Source of the DNA: Ferrovibrio sp.
GTDB lineage: Bacteria > Pseudomonadota > Alphaproteobacteria > Ferrovibrionales > Ferrovibrionaceae
DNA: 52,833 nucleotides
Assembly (NCBI RefSeq): GCF_025869515.1
Contig: NZ_JAOZVR010000083.1
Location: 1-52,833, forward strand
Direction of reading: 5' to 3'
A program made the translations under genes and the position numbers. The notes under the pieces were generated by a model. The model had not been told where the DNA came from. It was given only the letters and a program-made list of their open reading frames with translations, and did not search any database. Position 1 is the stretch's first letter. Each line of letters begins with the position of its first letter. This document shows positions 1 to 8,709 of the stretch, piece by piece.

Positions 1-541
1 GAAAGGCCAGCATCAGCAGCGCGCCCGCCAGCGACACTCCAGCCACGGCGCCGAGGGTAGCCTGCTCACGGCGCGGCGTGGGCGGCAGTATGGCCGCCAT
101 CGCCGCAGCGGCAGAGGCGCCACAGATCGCCACCGCACCACCCGCGACAAGGCCGTGTTCACGGCCGATTCGAGGATGCCGACCTAGCAGTAGGCCGGCA
201 CTGAACACTGTCAGCACCACCGCAGAGGGCACCAAAAAACCGCCCCAGCCAATGACAGCGATATCGTTCGCCGTCAGGCGAGCACCGAGCAGGATGATAC
301 CGAGCCGCAGCACGCTGCCGGCAACAAAGCCGTAACCAGCCTCGAGCCTCGGCTCGGGCAATGCCATCCGCAGCAACAGCCCCAGAGCCAGCGCCAAGAT
401 CATGGCCGGCAGACCACTCCAGTTGCTCAGTACAAGCGCCAGATAGGCGGAGCCAAAAGCCAGGCAGACGCCGGCGCAGCGATCCACGAACCACTCCGCG
501 GCACGGAGCTGTAAGACCCGCACTATGCTTGTCACGGTCAT
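1..541 (-). CDS. YeiH/UPF0324-family putative sulfate exporter, N-terminal part
   Basis: The C-terminal half runs off the left edge of the window. The visible ~180 residues are very hydrophobic, with several membrane helices. They carry the family hallmark GGAVAICGASAAAAMAAILP near residue 135 and the upstream block RLGIILLGARLT. Members of this family (UPF0324, YeiH, SuyZ/TauZ-like) are predicted inner-membrane anion exporters, and some are tied to sulfate or sulfite export during organosulfonate breakdown; that role is inference here. The ATG overlaps the stop of the preceding membrane gene in an ATGA arrangement, so it looks translationally coupled and is probably the last visible gene of the long operon that starts with bioY. 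Confidence 0.8.
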   Translation of the reverse strand, partial: MTVTSIVRVLQLRAAEWFVDRCAGVCLAFGSAYLALVLSNWSGLPAMILALALGLLLRMALPEPRLEAGYGFVAGSVLRLGIILLGARLTANDIAVIGWGGFLVPSAVVLTVFSAGLLLGRHPRIGREHGLVAGGAVAICGASAAAAMAAILPPTPRREQATLGAVAGVSLAGALLMLAF

Positions 542-1013
542 GCCACGCCCCACCAATACACCAGATGAGCCATGATCAAACACGCCAGAAGTACGCCGAT
601 ACCGACGAAAATGAGATTCCGGCCAAAGACCAGATCGTACTTTGGCGCATCAAAGCTCACCGCAGCTATCGACGGCAGTAGACCGGAATAGGACATGATC
701 GAGCCGAACGACCACGCTACCAGAATCAGCATGGCAGGCAGCAGATCCAGCACTTGGCCAACCACCGAGCGGCGAAGACAATGGACTGGCGAAAGCCCGT
801 TTCTATTGCTCCTAGTCCGGTTTGCGCCAGCAAAAGAAGGGGCACTGCGAAGAGAAGCAGAAGAAGACTGAGTCCAACACGACTCATCTCCGATTGAGCC
901 AAGCAGAGATAGACCGCCAATGTGACACTGCTTGCCAAGACTAGCCAGCACCATTGCGTCGCAGCCGCCAAAGTCGCGAGCCCCCAGCTCAGCATCATCA
1001 ACCGCCACAACAT
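538..1013 (-). pseudogene. Small polytopic membrane protein, frameshifted
   Basis: Two overlapping frames together give one plausible ~158-residue membrane protein. The first frame starts at 1013 (MLWRLMMLSWGLATLAAATQ) and carries three hydrophobic stretches, then turns into nonsense near position 762. The second frame picks up there with GQVLDLLPAMLILVAWSFGS and ends at 538 with the last helix. A one-base slip around 750-790 joins them. The real reading frame at the 3' end is supported by the ATGA overlap with the exporter gene. It follows the TRAP permease by 23 bases. I do not recognise the family. The break could be a genuine mutation or a sequencing error. Confidence 0.6.
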
Positions 1014-1035
1014 CAGGGATCTGCGTCAACTGACC

Positions 1036-2946
1036 CTAAGTCTTCTCCGCCACCGGCATGCGATGCCAAAACCACAGGCCGATCAAGGCGCCAACTGCAA
1101 GGATATCCGTGCCCCAGCCTGGATCAATAGTGCTGAGCGCGATGGCACCGAACACCAACCGCATCGGCCACGACACCGCGCGACGGTAAAAGCCCCCAGT
1201 AGAAACGGCGAACAGCATCGATGCAACGACACCCACCACCAACACACGGATGATATCCGGTGTGGAGCCGCTAAGCAGGATTTCCGGGCGGAAGATGAAA
1301 TAAAACGGTAAAACAAACTTCATTACGGCGAGCTTCATGCTCTCCACCGCGATCGGCCACCAATCTGTACGCGTGATCACAGCTGCGGTGTAGACCGCTG
1401 TACAAACAGGCGGCGTAAGGGCGGAGAGCAATGCGCCGTAAAAGACAAAGAAATGCGCCGACAGTGCCGGCAGGCCGAGTGCAATCATTGGCGGAATGCA
1501 GACCGCCGCCGCCAGTAAATAAGCTGCCGTGGTCGGCATGCCCATCCCGAGAACGAGCGCCACCAGCATGACCAGTATCACGGTCACGGCCATGCCCTGA
1601 GTGCTGCCTACGCTGAGAATCAATTCGCTCAGTTTGATGCCAATACCTGTAAAGCCGATCAGCGACAGGATGATCTGCGCGCAAACCAGCAGGGATACAA
1701 GACTGATTACGTTGCGAGCGCCCATCTTTGCGCCTTCCAGTAGACGCGACAGGCGATCCTTCACCGCCGTCTTGTCCCAGGGGCCGAGCAGCAAATAGAG
1801 TGAGATATTGGTAACGATCGCGAGAAAGGCGGCCAAGCTGGCAGAGCGGCCAGTGAACATAGCGCCGGCCATCACCAGAATGGTGGCGGCGAGAGGGAAA
1901 GCTTCATGAAAGTTTAGCACATCCCGCCATTTCGGGATGTCCGCCTTGTCGACCGGCTTCATATTCTCGCGCCTAGCCTCCACATCGATGGAAGCCCAGA
2001 TGCAAACATAGAACAGGAAAGAAGGGATGACTGCCGCTGCCGCCACGGCGAGATACGGTACACGCAGCAGCTCGGCCATGATGAAGGCGCCTGCCCCCAT
2101 CACCGGCGGCGTGATCTGGCCACCTGAAGATGCCGTTGCCTCTACGGCGCCGGCGAAGGCAGGGCGATAACCTAGTCGCCGCATCATCGGAATAGTGAAA
2201 TTTCCCACCGTGGCCACGTTGGCAACCGCGGCCCCGTTGATCATGCCGAACAACGCACTCGACACATTAGCAACCTTGGCCGCGCCGCCGGGCGACCGAC
2301 CTGAAACGATCAGCGCAACCTTCATGAAGGTTTCAGAGGCACCCGTGGCAAGCAGGAAACAGCCGAAGATAATAAAAATGGCGATCAGACTCGCGGAAAG
2401 GCCAGTAACCGTACCCCACAAGCCCTCGGTACTGAGATAGAGCTGCTCCATCATGAAATCTGGAGCAAAGCCGGGATGGCCCCAATTTCCGCGCAGATGA
2501 TTTCCAAGCAAGGTGTAACTAATCATTGCCAACACCATGATAGGCAGTATCCAGCCGGTAGAGCGGCGAGCGCTATCAAGAATGAGGACCAGCAGGGCGA
2601 CGCCGAGTGCCATTTCTTCGGGTCGGATTGCCACGGCAATTTCACTGGTTATGCGAAAATCCTCTACCACCAGATAGCCGCAGGCGACGAGAACGAGCAT
2701 AGCGCAGGCCACCATCAGCCAGCTCTTCAGCCTTCCTTCTGCGACAGCGGCAACGCCAAGATAAACTAGGCCGATCGACAAGCCGACATGCACACTACGC
2801 TGCACCAGTGGCGGAAACTGCCCGAAACCGGCTGTATAGGTCTGAAAGGCGACAAAAGAGAGAGCTAATAATGTCATCGCCCAACCGATAGCCGCTGTCT
2901 TGGCGGCGGGCGGCGGAGCTTCGGCAAACGCGTCCTTGGAAATCAT
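1036..2946 (-). CDS. TRAP transporter fused permease (DctQM, 4TM/12TM type)
   Basis: A 636-residue, almost entirely hydrophobic protein with the architecture of fused small and large TRAP permeases: about 4-5 helices in the first ~150 residues, then a 12-helix DctM-like domain. The DctM part shows conserved family stretches such as GMINGAAVANVATVGNFTIP, EATASSGGQITPPVMGAGAF and GMGMPTTAAYLLAAA. Fused permeases of this type work with TAXI binding proteins, and a TAXI gene lies 74 bases upstream, so the two form one secondary uptake system driven by an ion gradient. The substrate is unknown; the operon context suggests a carboxylic acid destined for CoA activation. Confidence 0.93.
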   Translation of the reverse strand: MISKDAFAEAPPPAAKTAAIGWAMTLLALSFVAFQTYTAGFGQFPPLVQRSVHVGLSIGLVYLGVAAVAEGRLKSWLMVACAMLVLVACGYLVVEDFRITSEIAVAIRPEEMALGVALLVLILDSARRSTGWILPIMVLAMISYTLLGNHLRGNWGHPGFAPDFMMEQLYLSTEGLWGTVTGLSASLIAIFIIFGCFLLATGASETFMKVALIVSGRSPGGAAKVANVSSALFGMINGAAVANVATVGNFTIPMMRRLGYRPAFAGAVEATASSGGQITPPVMGAGAFIMAELLRVPYLAVAAAAVIPSFLFYVCIWASIDVEARRENMKPVDKADIPKWRDVLNFHEAFPLAATILVMAGAMFTGRSASLAAFLAIVTNISLYLLLGPWDKTAVKDRLSRLLEGAKMGARNVISLVSLLVCAQIILSLIGFTGIGIKLSELILSVGSTQGMAVTVILVMLVALVLGMGMPTTAAYLLAAAVCIPPMIALGLPALSAHFFVFYGALLSALTPPVCTAVYTAAVITRTDWWPIAVESMKLAVMKFVLPFYFIFRPEILLSGSTPDIIRVLVVGVVASMLFAVSTGGFYRRAVSWPMRLVFGAIALSTIDPGWGTDILAVGALIGLWFWHRMPVAEKT

Positions 2947-3020
2947 TGACTCTTCCCCCTCATTTCAACCTGCTGCCGCATCTGTAAGCACGGCTTATTC
3001 TCATGGGCCTTGACGCCGGC

Positions 3021-4013
3021 CTACTTGGCTTCCGGCGGAATCAGTCCGTCCGGTATCTTGATGCCACGCTTCTGATAGAAGCGCACAGCGCCGCGATGCA
3101 GCGGCACCAGCGTGCCGGTCATAGTGCTTGCAGCGATGTCCATAGTCTTGATCTCAGGGAAAGCCGCACCTTGAGCGGCCTGACCCTTGAAGACACCATC
3201 CAAAATCGTTTCGGCCTGGTCATCTGTGATCGTGTCGCTATAGGCGAACTCGCCGATGCTCTGGATCGGCATGGTAATCGCACCTAGGCTCTCGATATCG
3301 CCGGGCTTGGTGGTGATGAAGGTAACAAAGGGGAACCGATCCTGCACCATCTTGACCTGGGTCGGCGTGAAGCTGAGCACGTTGATTGGAATCAGCGATT
3401 TCAATTCCAACGTGGTGCCATCCAATCCGAGGCCGCTGCCGGCCTTCACGTAGCCGATCGAGCGGTTGTTGCGCACCGCCTCCACCGCATCAGAAAGCGT
3501 AGCCACATAATAGTCTGGCTTCACATCGACGGCTGCCAGGATTTGCTGCACCATATTCTCTGTGGCAGAGCCGCGCTGCCCGGCTGTGAACTTCTTGCCA
3601 TTCAGATCGGCGATGGTTTTGACCCCAGAATCGCCGCGCACGATGTAGGATTGTATCGCCAGAGAGTGGACCCATAGGCTGCGCAATTTCGGCTGCGCCT
3701 TGCCCTCGAATTTGTCGATGCCGCGATAGGCTTGATACACTGTTTCGAAGGTGCCCAGACCCAACTGAATCTGGCCCCGTGCCAGGCGCGCCAAATTGTC
3801 AACCGCGCCGCCAGTGGCGATCACGGTGACATTCATTTTGTCGCCGGCGCTATCGTTGATCGCTTTTGCTGCCGCGACAGCATAGGTGTAATGCACAGAT
3901 TCTATGGCAGTCGACCCAAAGGCAATACGATCGCTGGCCAAAGCCTGTGTCGATATACCCAGAACGATGCCGAGGGTTAGTGCGGCCAAGCCGGCCGGTG
4001 AGTCCGTCTTCAT
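3021..4013 (-). CDS. TAXI-family TRAP transporter solute-binding protein
   Basis: A 330-residue periplasmic binding protein. Residues 1-26 form a Sec signal peptide ending ...STQALA, followed by IAFGSTAIESVHYTYAVAAA, typical of the TAXI family (compare imp/TAXI receptors with GTGG...YYP starts). The motif GKKFTAGQRGSATENMVQQI around residue 145 is the family's conserved ligand-binding loop. A good ribosome site (AAGGAGAT) lies 6 bases before the ATG. It should deliver substrate to the fused TRAP permease encoded downstream. TAXI ligands include glutamate and dicarboxylates; nothing in the sequence fixes the ligand here. Confidence 0.92.
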   Translation of the reverse strand: MKTDSPAGLAALTLGIVLGISTQALASDRIAFGSTAIESVHYTYAVAAAKAINDSAGDKMNVTVIATGGAVDNLARLARGQIQLGLGTFETVYQAYRGIDKFEGKAQPKLRSLWVHSLAIQSYIVRGDSGVKTIADLNGKKFTAGQRGSATENMVQQILAAVDVKPDYYVATLSDAVEAVRNNRSIGYVKAGSGLGLDGTTLELKSLIPINVLSFTPTQVKMVQDRFPFVTFITTKPGDIESLGAITMPIQSIGEFAYSDTITDDQAETILDGVFKGQAAQGAAFPEIKTMDIAASTMTGTLVPLHRGAVRFYQKRGIKIPDGLIPPEAK

Positions 4014-4082
4014 AGTGATATCTCCTTTTTGAGTGTTTCCTGCCCTAGTTTTATTATTGCGCTCGCGGTGAATCCGATCGCA

Positions 4083-5648
4083 TCATGGGCCAACACCGAA
4101 GCGCGGCTTTTGCCCCACAGTCGTTGCCAGTCGGTCACGGCTGAGGCTAATAAAATCGATTAGCAGTGGCCGGGTATCGCGCGGATCGATCACATCCTCC
4201 ACCGCAAATGCCTCGGCGGTGCGTAGCGGTGAGGCAAGCAGGCGTAATTCCGCCTCCAATTCTTGCTCCCGCTGTTTCGGATTGACAGCAGCTTCGATAT
4301 CACGCCGGAAGGCGGCCGCCACGCCGCCCTCCACCGGCAACGAACCCCATTCGCCCGAAGGCCAAGCCAGTTTCAGATCGAAGCCATTCTTGTTGCAGGT
4401 GGCCATACCGGCCATGCCGTAACATTTGCGAATAACGAGTGTGATCACGGGGACCGTGAGCTGCCCGGCGACATAGACTGCACGCATCCCCTCACGTAGA
4501 GTGGCGGCCTTCTCGGCGTCCAGCCCTACCATGAAGCCCGGGACATCCACAAAAAATATCAAAGGAATATGGAAAGTGTCGCACAACTCCATAAAATGTA
4601 TCTGTTTGTGCGCTGATCTCACATCCATGGCACCACCCAGATGCATTGGATTATTGGCGATTATACCAACCACATGACCGTCCAACCGTGCTAGCGACGT
4701 GATAACCGATTTCCCATGGCTGGGTTGGATTTCGAATATTGAACCTTTGTCTACCACCATCTCCACTAGGAGACGCATGTTGTAGACGTGCGTGCGCTTG
4801 CGTGGCACGATCGAAAGTAAGGCCTCTTCACGACGATCCCGCGCATCGCCGGTATCGACGCGCGGTGGCAGCTGCCAGACATTACGCGGCATGTAGGAAA
4901 GGAAGCGGCGGATCTGCTCGAAGGCCTCAGCCTCGCTTGCTGCTGCATTATGGATCGTGCCGGCGGTATCCACTGTCACGCTGGCACCGCCGAGATCCTC
5001 CTTATCGATCTCCTGGCCCAGCGAACGCTTCACTACCGGTGGGCCGGCGGCGAATATCTGACTGCTGCCCCGCACCATCACCGAAAAATGCGATAGAATG
5101 GCGCGTCCGGCCGGGCCGCCAGCCGCCGTACCGAGCACGCCCGAGACCACCGGGACTTCACCAAGCAGGGCCACTGATCGCTCGAATCCATCCACGCCGG
5201 GAAATACCGAATAGCCACGCCGCCGCATGGAGGTGACAGTGCCCCCGGCCCCATCGATCAGGTTGATCAGCGGGATGCGGAATTCATGGGCAAGATCTTC
5301 CACGAAGCCACCCTGCCCACCCTTGCGTCGCGCACCGCCCCCACTAGTGCCGCCGCGCACGGTGAAATCCTCACCGCCCACCGCCACTGGCTGACCATCT
5401 ATATGCGCTAGGCCCATCACATAGGGTGCTGGCACCACATGCTGGATGCCGCCCTCATCGTCGTATTTCGCAGTGCCCGCCAGCCCCCCCACCTCACGGA
5501 AGCTTTTCGCGTCACAAAGCTGGTCGATGCGCTCGCGCACCGTGAGACGACCGCGTTCGTGATGCTGAGCCACAGCTCCGGCGCCGCCCATTTCACGAGC
5601 CCAGCTTCGGCGCTGCGCGATCTCGTCGACTTCCGGTTGCCAACTCAT
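4083..5648 (-). CDS. Acyl-CoA carboxyltransferase subunit (PccB/MccB family), copy 2
   Basis: A 521-residue carboxyltransferase with both crotonase-like halves. The N-half carries the acyl-CoA oxyanion-hole region (GGGARRKGGQGGFVEDL, LIDGAGGTVTSMRRRGYSVF) and the C-half the carboxybiotin side (VVGIIANNPMHLGGAMDVRS, FFVDVPGFMVGLDAEKAATL, GKCYGMAGMA-like). I chose the ATG at 5648 rather than 5672: it follows GAAGG by a good spacing and lies two bases beyond the biotin carrier stop. It is one of two full-length carboxyltransferases flanking a free biotin carrier. The acyl-CoA substrate cannot be read from the sequence; it is diverged from the first copy. Confidence 0.9.
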   Translation of the reverse strand: MSWQPEVDEIAQRRSWAREMGGAGAVAQHHERGRLTVRERIDQLCDAKSFREVGGLAGTAKYDDEGGIQHVVPAPYVMGLAHIDGQPVAVGGEDFTVRGGTSGGGARRKGGQGGFVEDLAHEFRIPLINLIDGAGGTVTSMRRRGYSVFPGVDGFERSVALLGEVPVVSGVLGTAAGGPAGRAILSHFSVMVRGSSQIFAAGPPVVKRSLGQEIDKEDLGGASVTVDTAGTIHNAAASEAEAFEQIRRFLSYMPRNVWQLPPRVDTGDARDRREEALLSIVPRKRTHVYNMRLLVEMVVDKGSIFEIQPSHGKSVITSLARLDGHVVGIIANNPMHLGGAMDVRSAHKQIHFMELCDTFHIPLIFFVDVPGFMVGLDAEKAATLREGMRAVYVAGQLTVPVITLVIRKCYGMAGMATCNKNGFDLKLAWPSGEWGSLPVEGGVAAAFRRDIEAAVNPKQREQELEAELRLLASPLRTAEAFAVEDVIDPRDTRPLLIDFISLSRDRLATTVGQKPRFGVGP

Positions 5649-5652
5649 GCGC

Positions 5653-5874
5653 TCAACCTTCGACCACGACAAGCGCCTGGCCCTCGGTGATGGCCTCGGT
5701 TTCCACTACCATGATCTCCACCACCTTACCGGCTGATGGCGCTTCAACCGGAATTTCCATCTTCATAGATTCCAGAACAACCAGCGTAGCGCCGGCATCA
5801 ACCACCGCACCGATGCTGGTTTCTATCTTGAACACAGTGCCGGTGATATCGGCTTTGATAATGTGACGTGCCAT
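5653..5874 (-). CDS. Stand-alone biotin carboxyl carrier protein (73 aa)
   Basis: A minimal biotinyl domain with the biotinylation motif VLESMKMEIPVEA; Lys38 is the expected biotinylated residue. The flanking hydrophobic beta-strand pattern (IIKADITGTVFKI, GKVVEIMVVETEAITEGQAL) matches the hammerhead fold of biotin/lipoyl carriers. It is far shorter than AccB (~150 residues) and has no N-terminal extension or fused biotin carboxylase. It sits between two carboxyltransferase genes, separated by 17 and 4 bases, so it probably serves both. Similar small carriers occur in biotin-dependent decarboxylases and in some catabolic acyl-CoA carboxylases. Confidence 0.93.
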   Translation of the reverse strand: MARHIIKADITGTVFKIETSIGAVVDAGATLVVLESMKMEIPVEAPSAGKVVEIMVVETEAITEGQALVVVEG

Positions 5875-5891
5875 TGAGCTCTCTCTTTCGA

Positions 5892-7424
5892 TTAATAGGT
5901 GGTTGGCCAGCTGCGCAATTGGTGCTGACCGATGCCACGGGTCGGCCGCATCTCGTGGATTTCCAGCATGCGCTTCAGATAACGACGGGTTTCCTGTGGC
6001 TTAATTACTGCCTGGACGCCGTAGATACCGGCGAGGTCATATGCTGAGGAGTCACGCCGCATTTCCATTTCGAGTTTCACCACCTCTTCTGGGTCGCTGC
6101 CGCTCCAGGCCACAACGCGCGCGGCATAGACTGGATCCATGAAACTGACTTCTGCAGTCGGCCAAGCGGCAATATCATCAGAATTGCGGCCACCACCCAT
6201 GTTTAGGTACGCCTGCCCGTAGCTTTTACGCATCAGCACAGACAGCTTCGGCACGCTCGCCATCTGCAGGGCGGTCATGAAGTTCATGATCTTGCCGGGC
6301 GCCTTCTGGCGTTCGCCATCAATGCCGATGACGAAACCAGGGGTATCGACGAACATCAGAAGCGGGATATTGAAGGAATCGCACATCACGATGAAGCGGG
6401 CGATTTTCTCGCAAGAAGCTACGTCCAGCGCGCCGGCCTTGCCCATAGGATTGTTCGCAATCACACCGACACTGCCGCCATCCAGCCGACCGAGCCCAAT
6501 CACCGCCGGTTTGCCATAAAGTGGCTTTACTTCCATGAAACTGTCGCGATCAAGCACAGAGCGCAGAATCTTGCGCACATCGTAGACGCGAGTGCGATTT
6601 TCCGGCAACGCTGCGAGGATACCATCGCCGGCCTCATCGGAATCGGTTGGCGGCGTGAAGCGCGGCGGTACTTCCTTGGAGTGGCTCGGTAGGTAGGAAA
6701 GGAACTGCTTGATCGCCGCCATTGCCTCTTCATCGGTATCAACGACAATGTCGGCTAGGCCTGTTATCTCGGAATGCAGCTTGGTTCCGCCCAAATCTTC
6801 CGGGTCCACCTTCTGGCCGATCGCCATGGAAGCCAAAGCCGGGCTGGCTACAGCCATAATCGCACCACGCCGCATCACCACAAAATCGGATAGGCAGGCA
6901 TACCAAGCCGAAGAGCCGTAGCACTGCCCAAGGATAGCTGAAACCCAAGGCGTCTCTCGCATTCGTACATACTGCGCTGGATCGTTGCCAAGCATGGTTC
7001 CCATCCCGCGAGCCCCCATATTATCGGGCATACGGGCGCCGGAGCTCTCACCGAACATCACCAGCGGCAAGCCGCGCTGGGTAGCGACGCGCTTGATATG
7101 CCCCATCTTCTTCATATTGGTGAGACTGCTTGACGCGCCTTTCACCGTGAAATCGTTGGAGATCACCGCTATCTCGCGGCCTCCCACCTTGCCGAAGCCC
7201 GCAACCTTGCCATCGCCCGGTGTATTGTCAGCATCGCCCGGCATTACTGAAGTACCGAACAAACCGCTTTCTAGGAAACTGTCTGTGTCGAGCAGGGCGT
7301 CAATACGCTCTCGTGCATTCAGAACGCCAGCCTCGCGCCGCTTTGCCAGCTTTTCCGGCCCGCCCATGGCCAACGCGCGCTGGCGGCGCTCGTCGTAATC
7401 CTGCATCAACTGTTCATGTGTCAT
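5892..7424 (-). CDS. Acyl-CoA carboxyltransferase subunit (PccB/MccB family), copy 1
   Basis: A 510-residue carboxyltransferase. Conserved elements: RERIDALLDTDSFLE near residue 40, NDFTVKGASSSLTNMKKMGH and MFGESSGARMPDN in the N-half, and VGVIANNPMGKAGALDV, FVDTPGFVIGIDGERQ and RKSYGQAYLNMGGGR in the C-half. These are the acyl-CoA and carboxybiotin sites of the propionyl-CoA/methylcrotonyl-CoA carboxylase beta family. The biotin carrier gene follows after 17 bases. No biotin carboxylase (AccC/PccA-like) is present anywhere in the window, so either a housekeeping carboxylase supplies it or the enzyme runs as a decarboxylase or transcarboxylase. Confidence 0.92.
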   Translation of the reverse strand: MTHEQLMQDYDERRQRALAMGGPEKLAKRREAGVLNARERIDALLDTDSFLESGLFGTSVMPGDADNTPGDGKVAGFGKVGGREIAVISNDFTVKGASSSLTNMKKMGHIKRVATQRGLPLVMFGESSGARMPDNMGARGMGTMLGNDPAQYVRMRETPWVSAILGQCYGSSAWYACLSDFVVMRRGAIMAVASPALASMAIGQKVDPEDLGGTKLHSEITGLADIVVDTDEEAMAAIKQFLSYLPSHSKEVPPRFTPPTDSDEAGDGILAALPENRTRVYDVRKILRSVLDRDSFMEVKPLYGKPAVIGLGRLDGGSVGVIANNPMGKAGALDVASCEKIARFIVMCDSFNIPLLMFVDTPGFVIGIDGERQKAPGKIMNFMTALQMASVPKLSVLMRKSYGQAYLNMGGGRNSDDIAAWPTAEVSFMDPVYAARVVAWSGSDPEEVVKLEMEMRRDSSAYDLAGIYGVQAVIKPQETRRYLKRMLEIHEMRPTRGIGQHQLRSWPTTY

Positions 7425-7457
7425 GGTAAATCCATTCTGAAATCAAATTTCACATCA

Positions 7458-8687
7458 TCAGCGGCGGCCAGAGGCGATACCGGCCTGCTGCATAGCCACG
7501 ATAGCATCCGGCCGCATGCCGAGCAGATCAGCCAAAACTTCATGGGTATCGCTCCCCACGGCGCGACCGGCCCAGCCAACCTCCCCCGGCGTGCGCGATA
7601 ATCTCGGCACAACGCCAGTAACCGTGACCTCACCGAATTCCTCGGAGCTGACGCGCTGTAGCATGGCCCGTGACTGGTAATGCGGATCGCTGAAAATATC
7701 AGCGATGTTGTATATCCGCGCCGCCGGCACTTCGTTCTCAGCCAACAGGCATTCCAGATCCGCCAGAGGCAGGCTACCGGTCCACGCGCCGATCACTGCA
7801 TCCATCTCATCCGGGTGCTGCGCCCGCGCAGCAGGTGTGGAGAAGCGAACGTCTTGCGCTAGATCGTCACGCTGCATGGCGCGCAGCAAGCGGCGAAAGA
7901 TGCTATCGCTGGCGGCGACGATCTGCACATAGCGATCATCTGCGGTTGAGTAGAGATTGTTCGGCACGTGGCCTGGCAGGCGGCTGCCAGCTCGAGTAGC
8001 AATGCTGCCCAGTGCCGCGAAGGCGGGGATGTGAGGCTCGACGAAGCTGAAGGCAGCCTCATAGAGTGCCGCATCGATCACCTGGCCCTTGCCGCTACGG
8101 TTGCGCTCTATCAATGCCATAGCGGCGCCGAAGGCAGCATAGAGTCCAGTGATATAATCAGTCAGGGAAGTGGCAACACGCGCCGGCGGGCGATCTGGAT
8201 CGCCAGTCAGGTCGCGCAGGCCGCTAATCGCCTCACTGGTGACGCCGTAGCCAGGCCGCTGGCTATATGGTCCAGTTTGGCCATAGCCGCTGATCCGCAC
8301 CATCACCAAACCGGGATTATCTGACGATAGTGCCTCATAGCCGAGGCCCCATTTCTCCATAGTGCCTGGACGGAAATTCTCGATGAATACATCAGCCTGG
8401 CGCAACAAGTCGCGGACCAGCGCCTGGGCTTCGCTGCGGCGCATATCCAAGGCGATCAGCTTCTTGTTGCGCAGGATGCTGGCGGCATAAAGCGAGGCAC
8501 CGTCAGAGCGCGCCCCCATCGAACGCACGGCGTCTCCTTCCGCCGGCTCGATCTTGATCACCTCCGCACCGAAATCGGCCAGCAGGCGGCCGCAGAACGG
8601 CCCCGCAACCGTAGAAGTCAGCTCGATCACTCGCATGCCAGCGAGAGGACCGGTGCCTGCAGGCGCTGCCTTCATCACGCTATTCAT
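7458..8687 (-). CDS. Class III (CaiB/BaiF) CoA transferase
   Basis: A 409-residue family III CoA transferase. The N-terminal block MRVIELTSTVAGPFCGRLLA, then DFGAEVIKIEPAEGDAVRSM, the catalytic-Asp region around VFIENFRPGTMEKWGLGYEA and MVRISGYGQTGPYSQRPGYG are diagnostic. The reading frame extends upstream to 8840 but that stretch is out-of-frame bioY; the ATG at 8687 is the sensible start, 22 bases after bioY. In this operon it would move CoA from a donor such as succinyl-CoA or acetyl-CoA to an imported acid, producing the CoA ester used by the neighbouring carboxyltransferases. The exact acid is unknown. Confidence 0.92.
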   Translation of the reverse strand: MNSVMKAAPAGTGPLAGMRVIELTSTVAGPFCGRLLADFGAEVIKIEPAEGDAVRSMGARSDGASLYAASILRNKKLIALDMRRSEAQALVRDLLRQADVFIENFRPGTMEKWGLGYEALSSDNPGLVMVRISGYGQTGPYSQRPGYGVTSEAISGLRDLTGDPDRPPARVATSLTDYITGLYAAFGAAMALIERNRSGKGQVIDAALYEAAFSFVEPHIPAFAALGSIATRAGSRLPGHVPNNLYSTADDRYVQIVAASDSIFRRLLRAMQRDDLAQDVRFSTPAARAQHPDEMDAVIGAWTGSLPLADLECLLAENEVPAARIYNIADIFSDPHYQSRAMLQRVSSEEFGEVTVTGVVPRLSRTPGEVGWAGRAVGSDTHEVLADLLGMRPDAIVAMQQAGIASGRR

Positions 8688-8709
8688 TGCTTGCTCCAAC
8701 GCCGATTGG

